Assembly: GCA_049509915.1 (NCBI GenBank)
Contig: JBEKZL010000053.1
Span: forward strand, 1-30,734
Length of the DNA stretch: 30,734 nt
Direction: 5' to 3'
Source of the DNA: JBEKYD01 sp049509915
GTDB lineage: Bacteria > Acidobacteriota > Terriglobia > Bryobacterales > Bryobacteraceae
How positions within the stretch are numbered: the first letter of the stretch is position 1; the number at the start of each line of letters is the position of its first letter. The notes below the pieces were generated by a model. The model saw nothing but the letters and a program-made list of their open reading frames with translations. It was not told the origin of the DNA and searched no databases. This document shows, piece by piece, positions 8,280-15,579 of this stretch. The position numbers were made by a program, and so were the translations under genes.

Positions 8280-10052
8280 TCAGCGAGATTCGACGGGCAC
8301 GGAGCGGCTGGTGCTTATGGCGGAAAGCATAACGTACTTTTTTCTGCCGCTTACCATCGCACTGAGGCTCTCCACGATCCCTTTCAGTGCCGTGGATTGT
8401 GCGCAAAGCCCTGCCGCCGCCGAAGCGCTCTCTTCCGCCTGCGCCGCTGTGCTCTGTGTCACTTGACTCATCTGCGCGACTGCCCTGGTGACCTCCGCAA
8501 TTCCGCGTACCTGCTCTTCCGACCCAAGCCGGATCTCGTCTGTTTCCATTTTCACCGATCGCGCAACCCGGTTGTTTGCCTCCAGCGCTGCGCTGAGGCG
8601 GTCGAGCGTCTGCTTGCTTTCCCGTGACTTCAACAGCGATTCCTCAATCAGGGCGGAGGTCTCTTTCGCGGCATCGGCGGATCGATGCGCCAGGTTTCGA
8701 ACCTCGTCGGCGACTACGGCGAACCCCGCTCCAGATTCGCCGGCCCGCGCCGCTTCCACGGCGGCGTTCAATGCCAGAATGTTGGTCTGGAAGGCGATCT
8801 CGTCGATGATCTTAATGACTTTGGATACCTTTTCGCTGGACGCACTCACGCCTGCGATCGCCAGCGCCAGTTCCTTATGCGCCGCGATATTCGCATTGAC
8901 GGTTGGAATCGCCTCGTTCATCAACTGTGCCACTCGCTGCGACCGCTCGTTATTCTGGCGCGTGATGGCGCTGATCTGTTCCGCGGACGCGGAAGTCTCT
9001 TCCAGCGACGCAGCTTGTTCGGAGGAAGCCTGCGCCAGCGATTGACCGGAGGATGAAATCTGAGTCGAGGTGGCAACGAACTGTTGTGCCGCGGCTGCCA
9101 GTTCCGACACTGCGCTCCCAATCAGATGCGAGGCCCTGCCTGCCAGATACGAAACGGCGGAGACCGTCCCCACCAGCATCGCAAGGCCGAACAGCGCCAG
9201 GTAGACTTGTATGGTCCGCACGCCGGAGAACAGTCCGGCGTCCGGCACCGCGGCGGCAACAATCCAAGGTTTCTTCTGCGCGAGCTTGAAATGATTGGTC
9301 TTGGCGATTCCCTGGTACACGTAGCTCAATGCTCCGTTGCGCCGCTGCAGCATTTCACGGCCGAAATCGAGGGTGTTTATATTGAACGCCATGATCTTGG
9401 TGGCGTCCGGGTGAGCCAGAACCATGCCCGAGGCGTCGAACATGTATATGTACCCGGTCTTTCGAATTTTATAATTACTCACGAAGCCGGCGGAAAAATC
9501 CGACAGCGCAATGGGCGTTCCAAGGATGCCCGCGACCCGGCCTCCAGCTTTAATCGGCGCCGTGATCAGGACCACCGCTCTCCCTGTTGCGGGAGACTTC
9601 ATCACGTCTCCGAGCCATAACTCCCCTTGGCGTGCATGTTCCACGTTAGCTCGGAAGCCTTCCACCGACGTCAGATCGAAGCCTACGGATTTGCCGCCCA
9701 CTGTATCGAGAAACTCCTTGCCGTTCTCGTCAGCCAGGAACACGTTCTCGTAGAATGGCGACCGGCCGTGAATGCGCGCCAGGGCCTCCTCGGCATCAGC
9801 GAGTTTATGCTCCGTGCACGCAGCGGCTAACGCCGGCAATTCGCTGATGTTGACGGCATCCCGCTCGCGACTGCCAATCCAGAGATCCAACTCTTCGGTG
9901 GTCTTAGTGACGATGCGGTCCATCTCCTCGTCAGCCTGCGACCGCAGGGCCCGGGATGAAACAAGATAGACGCTGAGCATGAGTCCCAGACTGGAGGTGA
10001 CGACAACCACCGATGTCCACACCGCGAACTTGCCGCGTAGCGAGAGAGCCAT
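8280..10052 (-). CDS. Methyl-accepting chemotaxis protein with dCache sensor
   Basis: A 590-residue transmembrane chemoreceptor. TM1 is at about 10-33, a periplasmic double-Cache-like sensor fills about 34-280 (FYENVFLADENGKEF near 100-115, GYIYMFDASGMVLAHPD at 200-216), and TM2 is at about 282-305. The cytoplasmic signalling domain runs from about 340 to 565 with the conserved hairpin tip at 416-455 (DEIAFQTNILALNAAVEAAR), the site that binds CheA and CheW. No HAMP domain separates TM2 from the signalling helices. No C-terminal CheR-binding pentapeptide is seen. AAAGGAGG lies upstream of the ATG but only 2 bases away, an unusually short spacing. A sigma-28-type promoter lies upstream (10131-10157). 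The ligand cannot be told from the sequence. Confidence 0.95.
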   Translation of the reverse strand: MALSLRGKFAVWTSVVVVTSSLGLMLSVYLVSSRALRSQADEEMDRIVTKTTEELDLWIGSRERDAVNISELPALAAACTEHKLADAEEALARIHGRSPFYENVFLADENGKEFLDTVGGKSVGFDLTSVEGFRANVEHARQGELWLGDVMKSPATGRAVVLITAPIKAGGRVAGILGTPIALSDFSAGFVSNYKIRKTGYIYMFDASGMVLAHPDATKIMAFNINTLDFGREMLQRRNGALSYVYQGIAKTNHFKLAQKKPWIVAAAVPDAGLFSGVRTIQVYLALFGLAMLVGTVSAVSYLAGRASHLIGSAVSELAAAAQQFVATSTQISSSGQSLAQASSEQAASLEETSASAEQISAITRQNNERSQRVAQLMNEAIPTVNANIAAHKELALAIAGVSASSEKVSKVIKIIDEIAFQTNILALNAAVEAARAGESGAGFAVVADEVRNLAHRSADAAKETSALIEESLLKSRESKQTLDRLSAALEANNRVARSVKMETDEIRLGSEEQVRGIAEVTRAVAQMSQVTQSTAAQAEESASAAAGLCAQSTALKGIVESLSAMVSGRKKYVMLSAISTSRSVPVESR

Positions 10053-10401
10053 GGCCTCCTTTGCATCTCCTTCTTTTGCGCCTATCCGATGGCGTAAGCG
10101 GCCTGAGCTGACGCTGGCTCACATGGGATAATATCGGTTGAACTCCGCTTTTCTTTAGCTTTGGTCTGCGCCGACCCAAGCTGCATCGGTTTTACAACAC
10201 TGAAAACAGCCCCAATTAGCGATCGATGTCGTGGCATTAAAAGCTCTGTAAATGAAACAATCGGAATGCCAGCTCTGTGGACAGAAGGGGAAGGGCACAC
10301 CAGGCTGGGCAAGCGCGACCCGAACACCGATGCAAGAGGTCCCGCTACGTGTCTCGCTCGCGCCAGCACGGCCTCACTACTCCCCGCGCTATCCTCGAAG
10401 C
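10053..10401. other. Divergent intergenic region
   Basis: This gap separates the minus-strand chemoreceptor from the plus-strand permease. It holds the sigma-28 promoter noted separately. On the plus strand TTTACA near 10191 with AATTAG 17 bases on is at best a weak sigma-70-like match. The in-frame stretch from ATG 10252 to 10401 encodes sequence unlike the permease family and is probably not translated as part of it. No RNA gene is evident. Confidence 0.4.
10131..10157 (-). promoter_or_regulatory. Sigma-28 (FliA-type) promoter of the dCache chemoreceptor
   Basis: On the minus strand the sequence reads TAAAGAAA, 11 bases, ACCGATAT. The known FliA consensus is TAAAGTTT-N11-GCCGATAA. The spacing is exact, TAAAG is complete in the -35 half and CCGATA is complete in the -10 half. 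It lies about 80 bases before the chemoreceptor start codon. Confidence 0.8.
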
Positions 10402-11181
10402 TTGTACGCCGCACTCGACTTGCCGCACGCCGCCGCCGCTTTCGGAGCCTCTTTTTTGGCTGGAGCGATCAATTCCGTGGCCGGTGGCGGCACGCTGATC
10501 TCTTTTCCAACATTGATCTGGCTCGGGCTCGGTTCTGTGGGGGCCAACGCCACTAGCACGGTCGCCATCTGGCCCGGCACCGTGGGCAGCGCCTGGGGTT
10601 ATCGCAAGGAGTTGCGTGGCGCCGACCCGCGCTTTCTGGCCATGGTGGTGCCCGGCTTGGCCGGCGGCCTGCTGGGCGCCTGGCTGCTGCGGTTCACGCC
10701 GCCGGCTCTGTTCGACCTCCTCGTCCCGTACCTGATTCTGTCGGCGACCCTCCTGTTCGTGGTCCAGGAGCCGTTGCAGCGGCTGCTCAGGACCGCCGAT
10801 GGGGCGCGCCATCGTTCCGGCCGCTGGTTCCTCGGCAGCTTAGTCTTTCAGTTCGCGGTCGGCCTGTATGGCGGTTATTTCGGTGCCGGCATCGGCATCC
10901 TCATGCTGGCCGCTCTTAGTATTCTGGGACTGGACGACATCCACCAAATGAACGGCCTCAAGGTGATCCTGGGCGGTTCGGTGAACGGCATCGCCACCGT
11001 GTATTTCATCTGGGAGCGGATGGTCCACTGGCCCTACGTGCTGATCATGGCGGTGGCCGCCATTCTCGGCGGCGTAGGAGGTGCCGGTACTGCGCGCCGC
11101 ATGGGCCGCACCGCGGTGCGCCGCGTGGTGGTGGCCGTCGGCCTTCTCATGGCCGTATCGTTGTTTTTGAAAGCACACTGA
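10402..11181 (+). CDS. TSUP (TauE/SafE) family membrane permease
   Basis: A 259-residue polytopic membrane protein of the TSUP family, whose known members move sulfite, sulfonates or related anions across the inner membrane. The two half-repeats each carry the family's glycine-rich motif: FLAGAINSVAGGGTLISFP at about 18-36 and GLYGGYFGAGIGILML near 153-168. The start is uncertain. TTG at 10402 places the first membrane helix at the N-terminus as in relatives; ATGs at 10252 and 10330 are in frame but add polar sequence (CQLCGQKGKG) untypical of the family, and none has a strong ribosome site. The DUF72 gene follows after 3 bases, so the two are probably one transcript. The substrate cannot be assigned. 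Confidence 0.88.
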   Translation: MYAALDLPHAAAAFGASFLAGAINSVAGGGTLISFPTLIWLGLGSVGANATSTVAIWPGTVGSAWGYRKELRGADPRFLAMVVPGLAGGLLGAWLLRFTPPALFDLLVPYLILSATLLFVVQEPLQRLLRTADGARHRSGRWFLGSLVFQFAVGLYGGYFGAGIGILMLAALSILGLDDIHQMNGLKVILGGSVNGIATVYFIWERMVHWPYVLIMAVAAILGGVGGAGTARRMGRTAVRRVVVAVGLLMAVSLFLKAH

Positions 11182-11184
11182 ATC

Positions 11185-12135
11185 ATGCTGGGACCCCTTT
11201 TCGATTCACCATCCTTCGATCGTCCCGCCCTGGCGGAACGGCTCGGCACCATGGCCGCCGAAAAGGTCCTGATCGGCACCAGCTCCTGGAAGTATGAAGG
11301 CTGGTTCGGACAGATTTATGCCCGCGAACGGTATTTCGAGCGCGGCCGGTTTTCCAAGCGCCGTTTCGAAACCGAGTGTCTGCGGGAGTACGCCGAAACC
11401 TTCCCCATCGTGTGCGGCGATTTTGCCTTCTACCAGTTCCCCGAACCGGAGTTCTGGCGCCGCCTGTTCGCCCAGGTGCCGCCCGGCTTTCAGTTCGCTT
11501 TCAAAGTGCCGGAACAAATCACTTGCAAGATCTTCCCCACCCACTCGCGCTACGGCTCGACGGCCGGCAAGGAGAATGACGGTTTTCTGGATGCCGAATT
11601 GCTCAAGCAGATGTTCCTCCGTCCGCTCTGGCCCTACCACGGTCAGGTAGCCGTGCTGATCTTCGAATTCGGCGCCTTCAGCCGGCGCAGCTTTCCAGGC
11701 TTGCCCGCCTTTCTCGAACGCCTCGATCCGTTTCTGGCCGCCTTGCCCCCCGAGTTCCGCTACGCCGTCGAGGTCCGCAATCCGGATTACCTGGTGCCGG
11801 AGTATTTTCGGGGCCTGCGTGCCCGCCGCGTCGCCCATGTCTTTAATGCCTGGTCGAAAATGCCGGAACTGGCCGCGCAAATCGCGCTGCCCGATTCGGT
11901 TAGCGCGGAGTTCACCGTCTGCCGCGCCCTGCTGCGGCGCGGCCGCGCCTACCAGGAGGCGGTGGACAAGTTCGCCCCCTACATCGAGACCCAGGATCCC
12001 AATCCAGAAGCCCGCCAATCGATGCGCCTGTTGATCGGCCGGGCGCGCGAAAACCGCCAGTTCCTCTTCCTGTTCGTGAACAACCGCCTGGAAGGCAACG
12101 CTCCGCTCACCGTGCTGTCGCTGGTGGAACCATAG
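11185..12135 (+). CDS. DUF72 domain-containing protein (YecE-like)
   Basis: A 316-residue soluble protein of the DUF72/YecE family, a TIM-barrel family of unknown reaction. The hallmark opening IGTSSWKYEGWFGQIY lies at about residues 30-47, and FYQFPE, FKVPEQIT, VEVRNPDY and FLFVNNRLEG follow in family order. It begins 3 bases after the TSUP permease stop, which suggests co-transcription. A second in-frame ATG at 11251 would start just before the conserved domain; the first is kept because the gap to the permease is then minimal. The pairing with a permease gives no clear functional clue. Confidence 0.9.
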   Translation: MLGPLFDSPSFDRPALAERLGTMAAEKVLIGTSSWKYEGWFGQIYARERYFERGRFSKRRFETECLREYAETFPIVCGDFAFYQFPEPEFWRRLFAQVPPGFQFAFKVPEQITCKIFPTHSRYGSTAGKENDGFLDAELLKQMFLRPLWPYHGQVAVLIFEFGAFSRRSFPGLPAFLERLDPFLAALPPEFRYAVEVRNPDYLVPEYFRGLRARRVAHVFNAWSKMPELAAQIALPDSVSAEFTVCRALLRRGRAYQEAVDKFAPYIETQDPNPEARQSMRLLIGRARENRQFLFLFVNNRLEGNAPLTVLSLVEP

Positions 12136-12291
12136 GCGCCTGAAGCAGGACGGGCCCAGACGCCGATGAGTGGCTGTGGCGCCTTTCTCCGCTGGGTACG
12201 GTGACGCCATCCGTATCGGTTCCGCCGTGAACTATGCCTGGTTAGTGTGGAATGCCGGGTCGACCTGTATAAAGCGGCGGGAGTGGAATGC

Positions 12292-13776
12292 TCAACCGCG
12301 GCGCACCCGGCCTCCGGTTACTTTCGCTCTGGCGGTGGTTTCCCCATCGGCGCCAACCAGGGCGTAGAGGCGCTCTACGATATTTTCGAGCACTTTCGCC
12401 TGCGCGTCGAACTGCGGGGTCGCCGCGGCGGTCTCCTCCGCACTGGCCGCCGTCTGCTGAGTCACCTGATCCATCTGTGCGATGGATTTGGCGATCTGTT
12501 CAGCTCCCCGAGCCTGCTCCTGGCTGCCGAGGTTGACATCGTCGACGAGCGTCTTTTCCCTGGCCCCATCCTCGGTGATCGCGCGGATCGCCGCAGCCAC
12601 CTGGTCCACTTTGAGCTTGCCGTCGTTGGAGCTGGTAATCGATCCCTCGATCAGATCCGATGTATCCCTTGCGGCTTGCGCGGCGCGTTGCGCCAGGTTG
12701 CGGACTTCATCGGCCACGACCGCGAAGCCCATGCCCGCTTCGCCGGCCCGCGCCGCTTCCACCGCCGCGTTCAGCGCCAGAATATTGGTCTGGAAGGCGA
12801 TTCCGTCGATGACCTTGATGATGGCGGAGATCTTGCCGCTTTGCGCGTTGATCTCGCCCATGGCCACCACCGCCTGCTCCAGGAATTGGTTGGTCTGAAC
12901 GATTTTCCCCTGCGACTGTGCCATCAATTCCGCGGCCGCACGCCCATGATCGGCATTCTTGCGAGCCAGCGAGCTGATTTCTTCGCTGGTGGCGGAAGTC
13001 TCCTGCAGAGAAGCCGCCTGTTCCGAGCAGCCATTGGCGAGCGACTGGCTGGAGGAGGAAACCTGCGAAGCCGCGCTATTCACCTGATGGGTTGCCCGCT
13101 GCAGTTCGGCGGCGGTGACCTGCAGCATGCGAGTGGTTCGCCTCATGGTGGACGCCGCAGCAGCTCCCAGAAGCGCGCAAACCAGTAGCCCCAACAGTCC
13201 CAACCCGAACACGGTCCTGGTCCTCGCACTCACGTGGAGAGCCTCCTCATCCGCCTGCGCGTTTAGCGAGTGCAGTTGTTCGCTTAACTCGTCCAGACCA
13301 GCCACTATCCTGGCGCCGACCGGGACCACGTTCTTCTGATCCCACTGGGTAGCCTGGTCGAGTTGACCGGCCTCCACCAGCCTTCGGACCTCCAGTTGCG
13401 TCGTCCGATACTCCCGGATCGCCGTCTCGATCCGATCCATCGTGCCGCGGCCGCGGTCCGCGGCGACAAGAGCACGGATGGCGCCAACCTCGGAGAGCGA
13501 CGCGTCCATGGCATTTTCGTATCTGTGGAGGCAATCGCTAACCTGCTCTGCCGACTTGATATAGGAGAAAAGCAGCAAGCCGCGTTCCTGCAAGCGGAAG
13601 GTGAGCACGTTGGCCCGCAGTTCCCCTTCCACCTCGATTTTTCTAGTGGTGACGGTGACGGATTCATCCAGCCGGTGGGTGAGTTGCGCTACAGACCACC
13701 AGCCGACGGCCCCTATCATGGCGCACAAAACAAACGTCCCCGCAAGGGGAATCCCGACCCGCGTTGCGATCGTCAT
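12292..13776 (-). CDS. Methyl-accepting chemotaxis protein with four-helix-bundle sensor
   Basis: A 494-residue chemoreceptor. TM1 is at about 8-28, a helical periplasmic ligand-binding domain of the 4HB_MCP type spans about 29-188, TM2 is at 189-209, and the signalling domain covers about 220-470 with the tip at 323-362 (DGIAFQTNILALNAAVEAAR). As in the other receptor of this window, no HAMP domain is present. The ATG at 13776 is chosen over an upstream in-frame TTG at 13884 because the hydrophobic TM1 follows directly; the bases before it are purine-rich but lack a classic ribosome site. A near-perfect sigma-28 promoter lies at 13911-13937. Its signalling domain resembles the first receptor closely, while the sensors are unrelated. 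Confidence 0.94.
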   Translation of the reverse strand: MTIATRVGIPLAGTFVLCAMIGAVGWWSVAQLTHRLDESVTVTTRKIEVEGELRANVLTFRLQERGLLLFSYIKSAEQVSDCLHRYENAMDASLSEVGAIRALVAADRGRGTMDRIETAIREYRTTQLEVRRLVEAGQLDQATQWDQKNVVPVGARIVAGLDELSEQLHSLNAQADEEALHVSARTRTVFGLGLLGLLVCALLGAAAASTMRRTTRMLQVTAAELQRATHQVNSAASQVSSSSQSLANGCSEQAASLQETSATSEEISSLARKNADHGRAAAELMAQSQGKIVQTNQFLEQAVVAMGEINAQSGKISAIIKVIDGIAFQTNILALNAAVEAARAGEAGMGFAVVADEVRNLAQRAAQAARDTSDLIEGSITSSNDGKLKVDQVAAAIRAITEDGAREKTLVDDVNLGSQEQARGAEQIAKSIAQMDQVTQQTAASAEETAAATPQFDAQAKVLENIVERLYALVGADGETTARAKVTGGRVRRG

Positions 13777-13910
13777 TTTCTTTTTTCTTTTCTTCGCTTG
13801 CCCCTGGTGGAACCGAGGGATAGGCCGGCACTTCCAGGCGTCGCTCGAGGCCGATTTCGGTATGCGGCGCAGCTTTACGGCCAAGCGATGACGCGCGCCG
13901 CTCTTGTACC

Positions 13911-13937
13911 GTATCGGCTGGTTCTGGCCAAACTTTA
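13911..13937 (-). promoter_or_regulatory. Sigma-28 (FliA-type) promoter of the 4HB chemoreceptor
   Basis: The minus strand reads TAAAGTTT, 11 bases, GCCGATAC. This matches the FliA consensus TAAAGTTT-N11-GCCGATAA at 15 of 16 defined positions with exact spacing. It predicts an untranslated leader of roughly 125-130 bases before ATG 13776, or about 20 bases if the upstream TTG were used. Confidence 0.88.
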
Positions 13938-13953
13938 GCTGTCGCGGCCGCGG

Positions 13954-14295
13954 TTATGCGCTGCGGAGCCTGTCCTCCCTGTAGGTTCGGCTCGGAGAAG
14001 CCTGTGCGGTCTCGCACTCCAGCTCCTCGGGCTGACCCAATCGGTGCTTCCCCAGCGAGGCCGCTTCGGCCAAGGGCGGGCACTCACGCGGTCCGCGGCG
14101 ATTCGCCCAATACCTCTTCATTCTGTCGGAAACCTCCAAGCGCTCTCGAGGCTCCATCGATTTCCGGCCACGACGTTTGTGCCGCACGTTACCGGCGCGG
14201 GCGCTCTGCAGTTGCTCCAGTTCCGCAATCGCTCTTTCCACGGCTTTCTTGCGGGCCCACAATTCCTGCAACCCCTCAATCAGTTCCATCGGCAT
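13954..14295 (-). CDS. Small basic hypothetical protein
   Basis: A 113-residue protein with a predicted N-terminal coiled helix (LIEGLQELWARKKAVERAIAELEQLQ region, residues 5-30) followed by a basic stretch RHKRRGRKSMEPRERLEVSDRMKRYWANRR at about 38-67 and a variable tail. From memory, short proteins with a coiled N-terminus and a GR(K)-S-M...RMK-RYWA-RR block recur in Acidobacteriota; their function is not known to me. The basic block could bind nucleic acid, which is inference. GAGGAG at 14307-14312 lies 11 bases before the ATG at 14295; a second ATG two codons on is also possible. The gene precedes the chemoreceptor on the same strand, but that gene has its own promoter. Confidence 0.6.
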   Translation of the reverse strand: MPMELIEGLQELWARKKAVERAIAELEQLQSARAGNVRHKRRGRKSMEPRERLEVSDRMKRYWANRRGPRECPPLAEAASLGKHRLGQPEELECETAQASPSRTYREDRLRSA

Positions 14296-14411
14296 CCGCT
14301 CTGGATCTCCTCAACGATCGGCGATCGACGGGGGCGAATCCGGATCTCGAGCGGCTCCGTTCGCCTCGCCTGGTCACCGCTTCCGTGAGTGTAGCCAAAT
14401 CCGGCACGTTT

Positions 14412-14443
14412 GTCCGGTCAGAATTGACCACTCTGAGCCGGAC
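14412..14443. repeat. Imperfect inverted repeat upstream of the TIM-barrel gene
   Basis: GTCCGGTCAGA at 14412-14422 pairs with TCTGA-g-CCGGAC at 14432-14443, an 11-bp stem with one bulged base around a 9-base loop. A nested GGTCA/TGACC pair lies at 14416-14429. It sits between the divergent small basic gene and the TIM-barrel gene, about 100 bases before ATG 14543. It could be an operator or an RNA hairpin; no T-run follows. Confidence 0.35.
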
Positions 14444-14542
14444 CGTAAGGTTCTATGTGGATTCCTGCCCTTCCGCGGCGCCGCCGGGCTGGATACCCGG
14501 AAGCGCGGCGCCGGCCGATCACAAGGAGAGTAGCATAGTCCC

Positions 14543-15544
14543 ATGGACCGCTTCCCGCTCGGATTCAATACCTATTCGGTTCGCGCCATGCGCTGGCACG
14601 ACCTTCGCCTGCTGGAGTACGGGGCCGAGCTCAAGCTGGATGCGGTCTATCTGCAGGATTCCGTCGATCCGGGCAACGACGATCCGGCCCACTGGACCGA
14701 AATCAAGGAAGCGGGGGCGCGGCTGGGACTCGAAGTACACGGCGGCGACGCCGGCGCGCTTCCCCGCAATGCCGACGGCATGCGGGCCACCTTCGAGCGG
14801 ATGCGGCAGGGGATCCGCCACGCGGTGGGAATCGGTTCGAAGCTGGTGCGTTTCCGCGTGGCCGGGGACCGCGCCAGCCTGCCGCCGGGCCCGGTGGAAA
14901 AAGCCATGGAAACCATGGTCGCCACGCTCCGCGCCGTGCGCTCCCAGGCCATGGACGTGGGCGTGAAGTTCGCCATCGAAAACCATAAGGACCTGTTCTG
15001 CTGGCAAACGCGGCAGGTCATCGACGCCGCCGGGAAGGAATTCGTGGGGTCGTATCTCGATACCGGCAACCCGGTCTTTGTGATGGAAGACCCGCTGGCC
15101 ACGGTGGAAACGCTTGGCCCGGTGGCGGTAATGCTGCACCTGCGGGATTCGGTGGTGTACGAGACGCCGGAAGGCGTGGCGGTGCAATGGGTGCCATTGG
15201 GCGAAGGCGTGGTGGACTTCCGGAAAATCGTGGCCAAAGCGCGCGAGGTCTGCCCGCCGATCGCGGTCTACAACAAGCCGATTACCGGCCGGCCGCCGCA
15301 GATCCTGCCAATTTATAGCCCCGAGTTCATGAAGCAGTGGGAGGACATGCGGGCCGCCGACCTGGCGCGCTTCTTGGCCCTGGCCAAGCGGGGGCGCCCG
15401 TATGAAAAGACCATGGTGATCGAAGACGTGCCGGGCAAGATAGCGGAGCCGATCGCCGCCGCGCTTGCCTATCAAGAGCGCGATCACATGGAGCGCGGGG
15501 TGGAGTACGCGCGCCAGGTCCTGGGCTTGGGCGTGAAGATATAA
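14543..15544 (+). CDS. Sugar phosphate isomerase/epimerase-like TIM-barrel protein
   Basis: A 333-residue cytoplasmic protein of the xylose-isomerase-like TIM-barrel superfamily (AP_endonuc_2). Likely metal ligands are visible on successive strands: Glu146 in FAIENHKD, Asp173 in YLDTGN, His199 in MLHLRDS and Glu221 in PLGEGVVDF. Such proteins isomerise or epimerise sugars and keto acids; the exact substrate cannot be assigned. AAGGAG lies 14 bases before ATG 14543, rather far but the best available. No signal peptide is seen. It stands alone on its strand, with the MarR-GNAT gene beginning 35 bases after its stop. It could supply an isomerase step for acid sugars from the glucuronoxylan locus nearby, but that is speculative. 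Confidence 0.85.
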   Translation: MDRFPLGFNTYSVRAMRWHDLRLLEYGAELKLDAVYLQDSVDPGNDDPAHWTEIKEAGARLGLEVHGGDAGALPRNADGMRATFERMRQGIRHAVGIGSKLVRFRVAGDRASLPPGPVEKAMETMVATLRAVRSQAMDVGVKFAIENHKDLFCWQTRQVIDAAGKEFVGSYLDTGNPVFVMEDPLATVETLGPVAVMLHLRDSVVYETPEGVAVQWVPLGEGVVDFRKIVAKAREVCPPIAVYNKPITGRPPQILPIYSPEFMKQWEDMRAADLARFLALAKRGRPYEKTMVIEDVPGKIAEPIAAALAYQERDHMERGVEYARQVLGLGVKI

Positions 15545-15557
15545 TTGACATTGTCAA
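15545..15557 (+). promoter_or_regulatory. Palindromic operator candidate overlapping the -35 box
   Basis: TTGACATTGTCAA is a perfect 6-1-6 palindrome just after the TIM-barrel stop codon. Its left half is a perfect -35 hexamer (TTGACA, 15545-15550). CAGAAT at 15568-15573 follows at 17 bases and fits a -10 box at 4 of 6 positions. Transcription would then start at about 15580, the A of the MarR-GNAT start codon. The layout suggests self-repression by the MarR domain. Confidence 0.65.
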
Positions 15558-15579
15558 CCATTCGGCGCAGAATCGAAGC

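Noticed and set aside
10252..10401. N-terminal extension of the TSUP permease carrying CQLCGQKGKG as a possible zinc or metal site
   Set aside because: It is not typical of the family, has no ribosome site, and the first membrane helix fits a start at 10402.
12133..12185. AGGCGCC...GGCGCCT inverted repeat followed by TTTCT after the DUF72 gene as a terminator
   Set aside because: The loop is about 37 bases and the stem only 7 bp, so a working hairpin terminator is doubtful.
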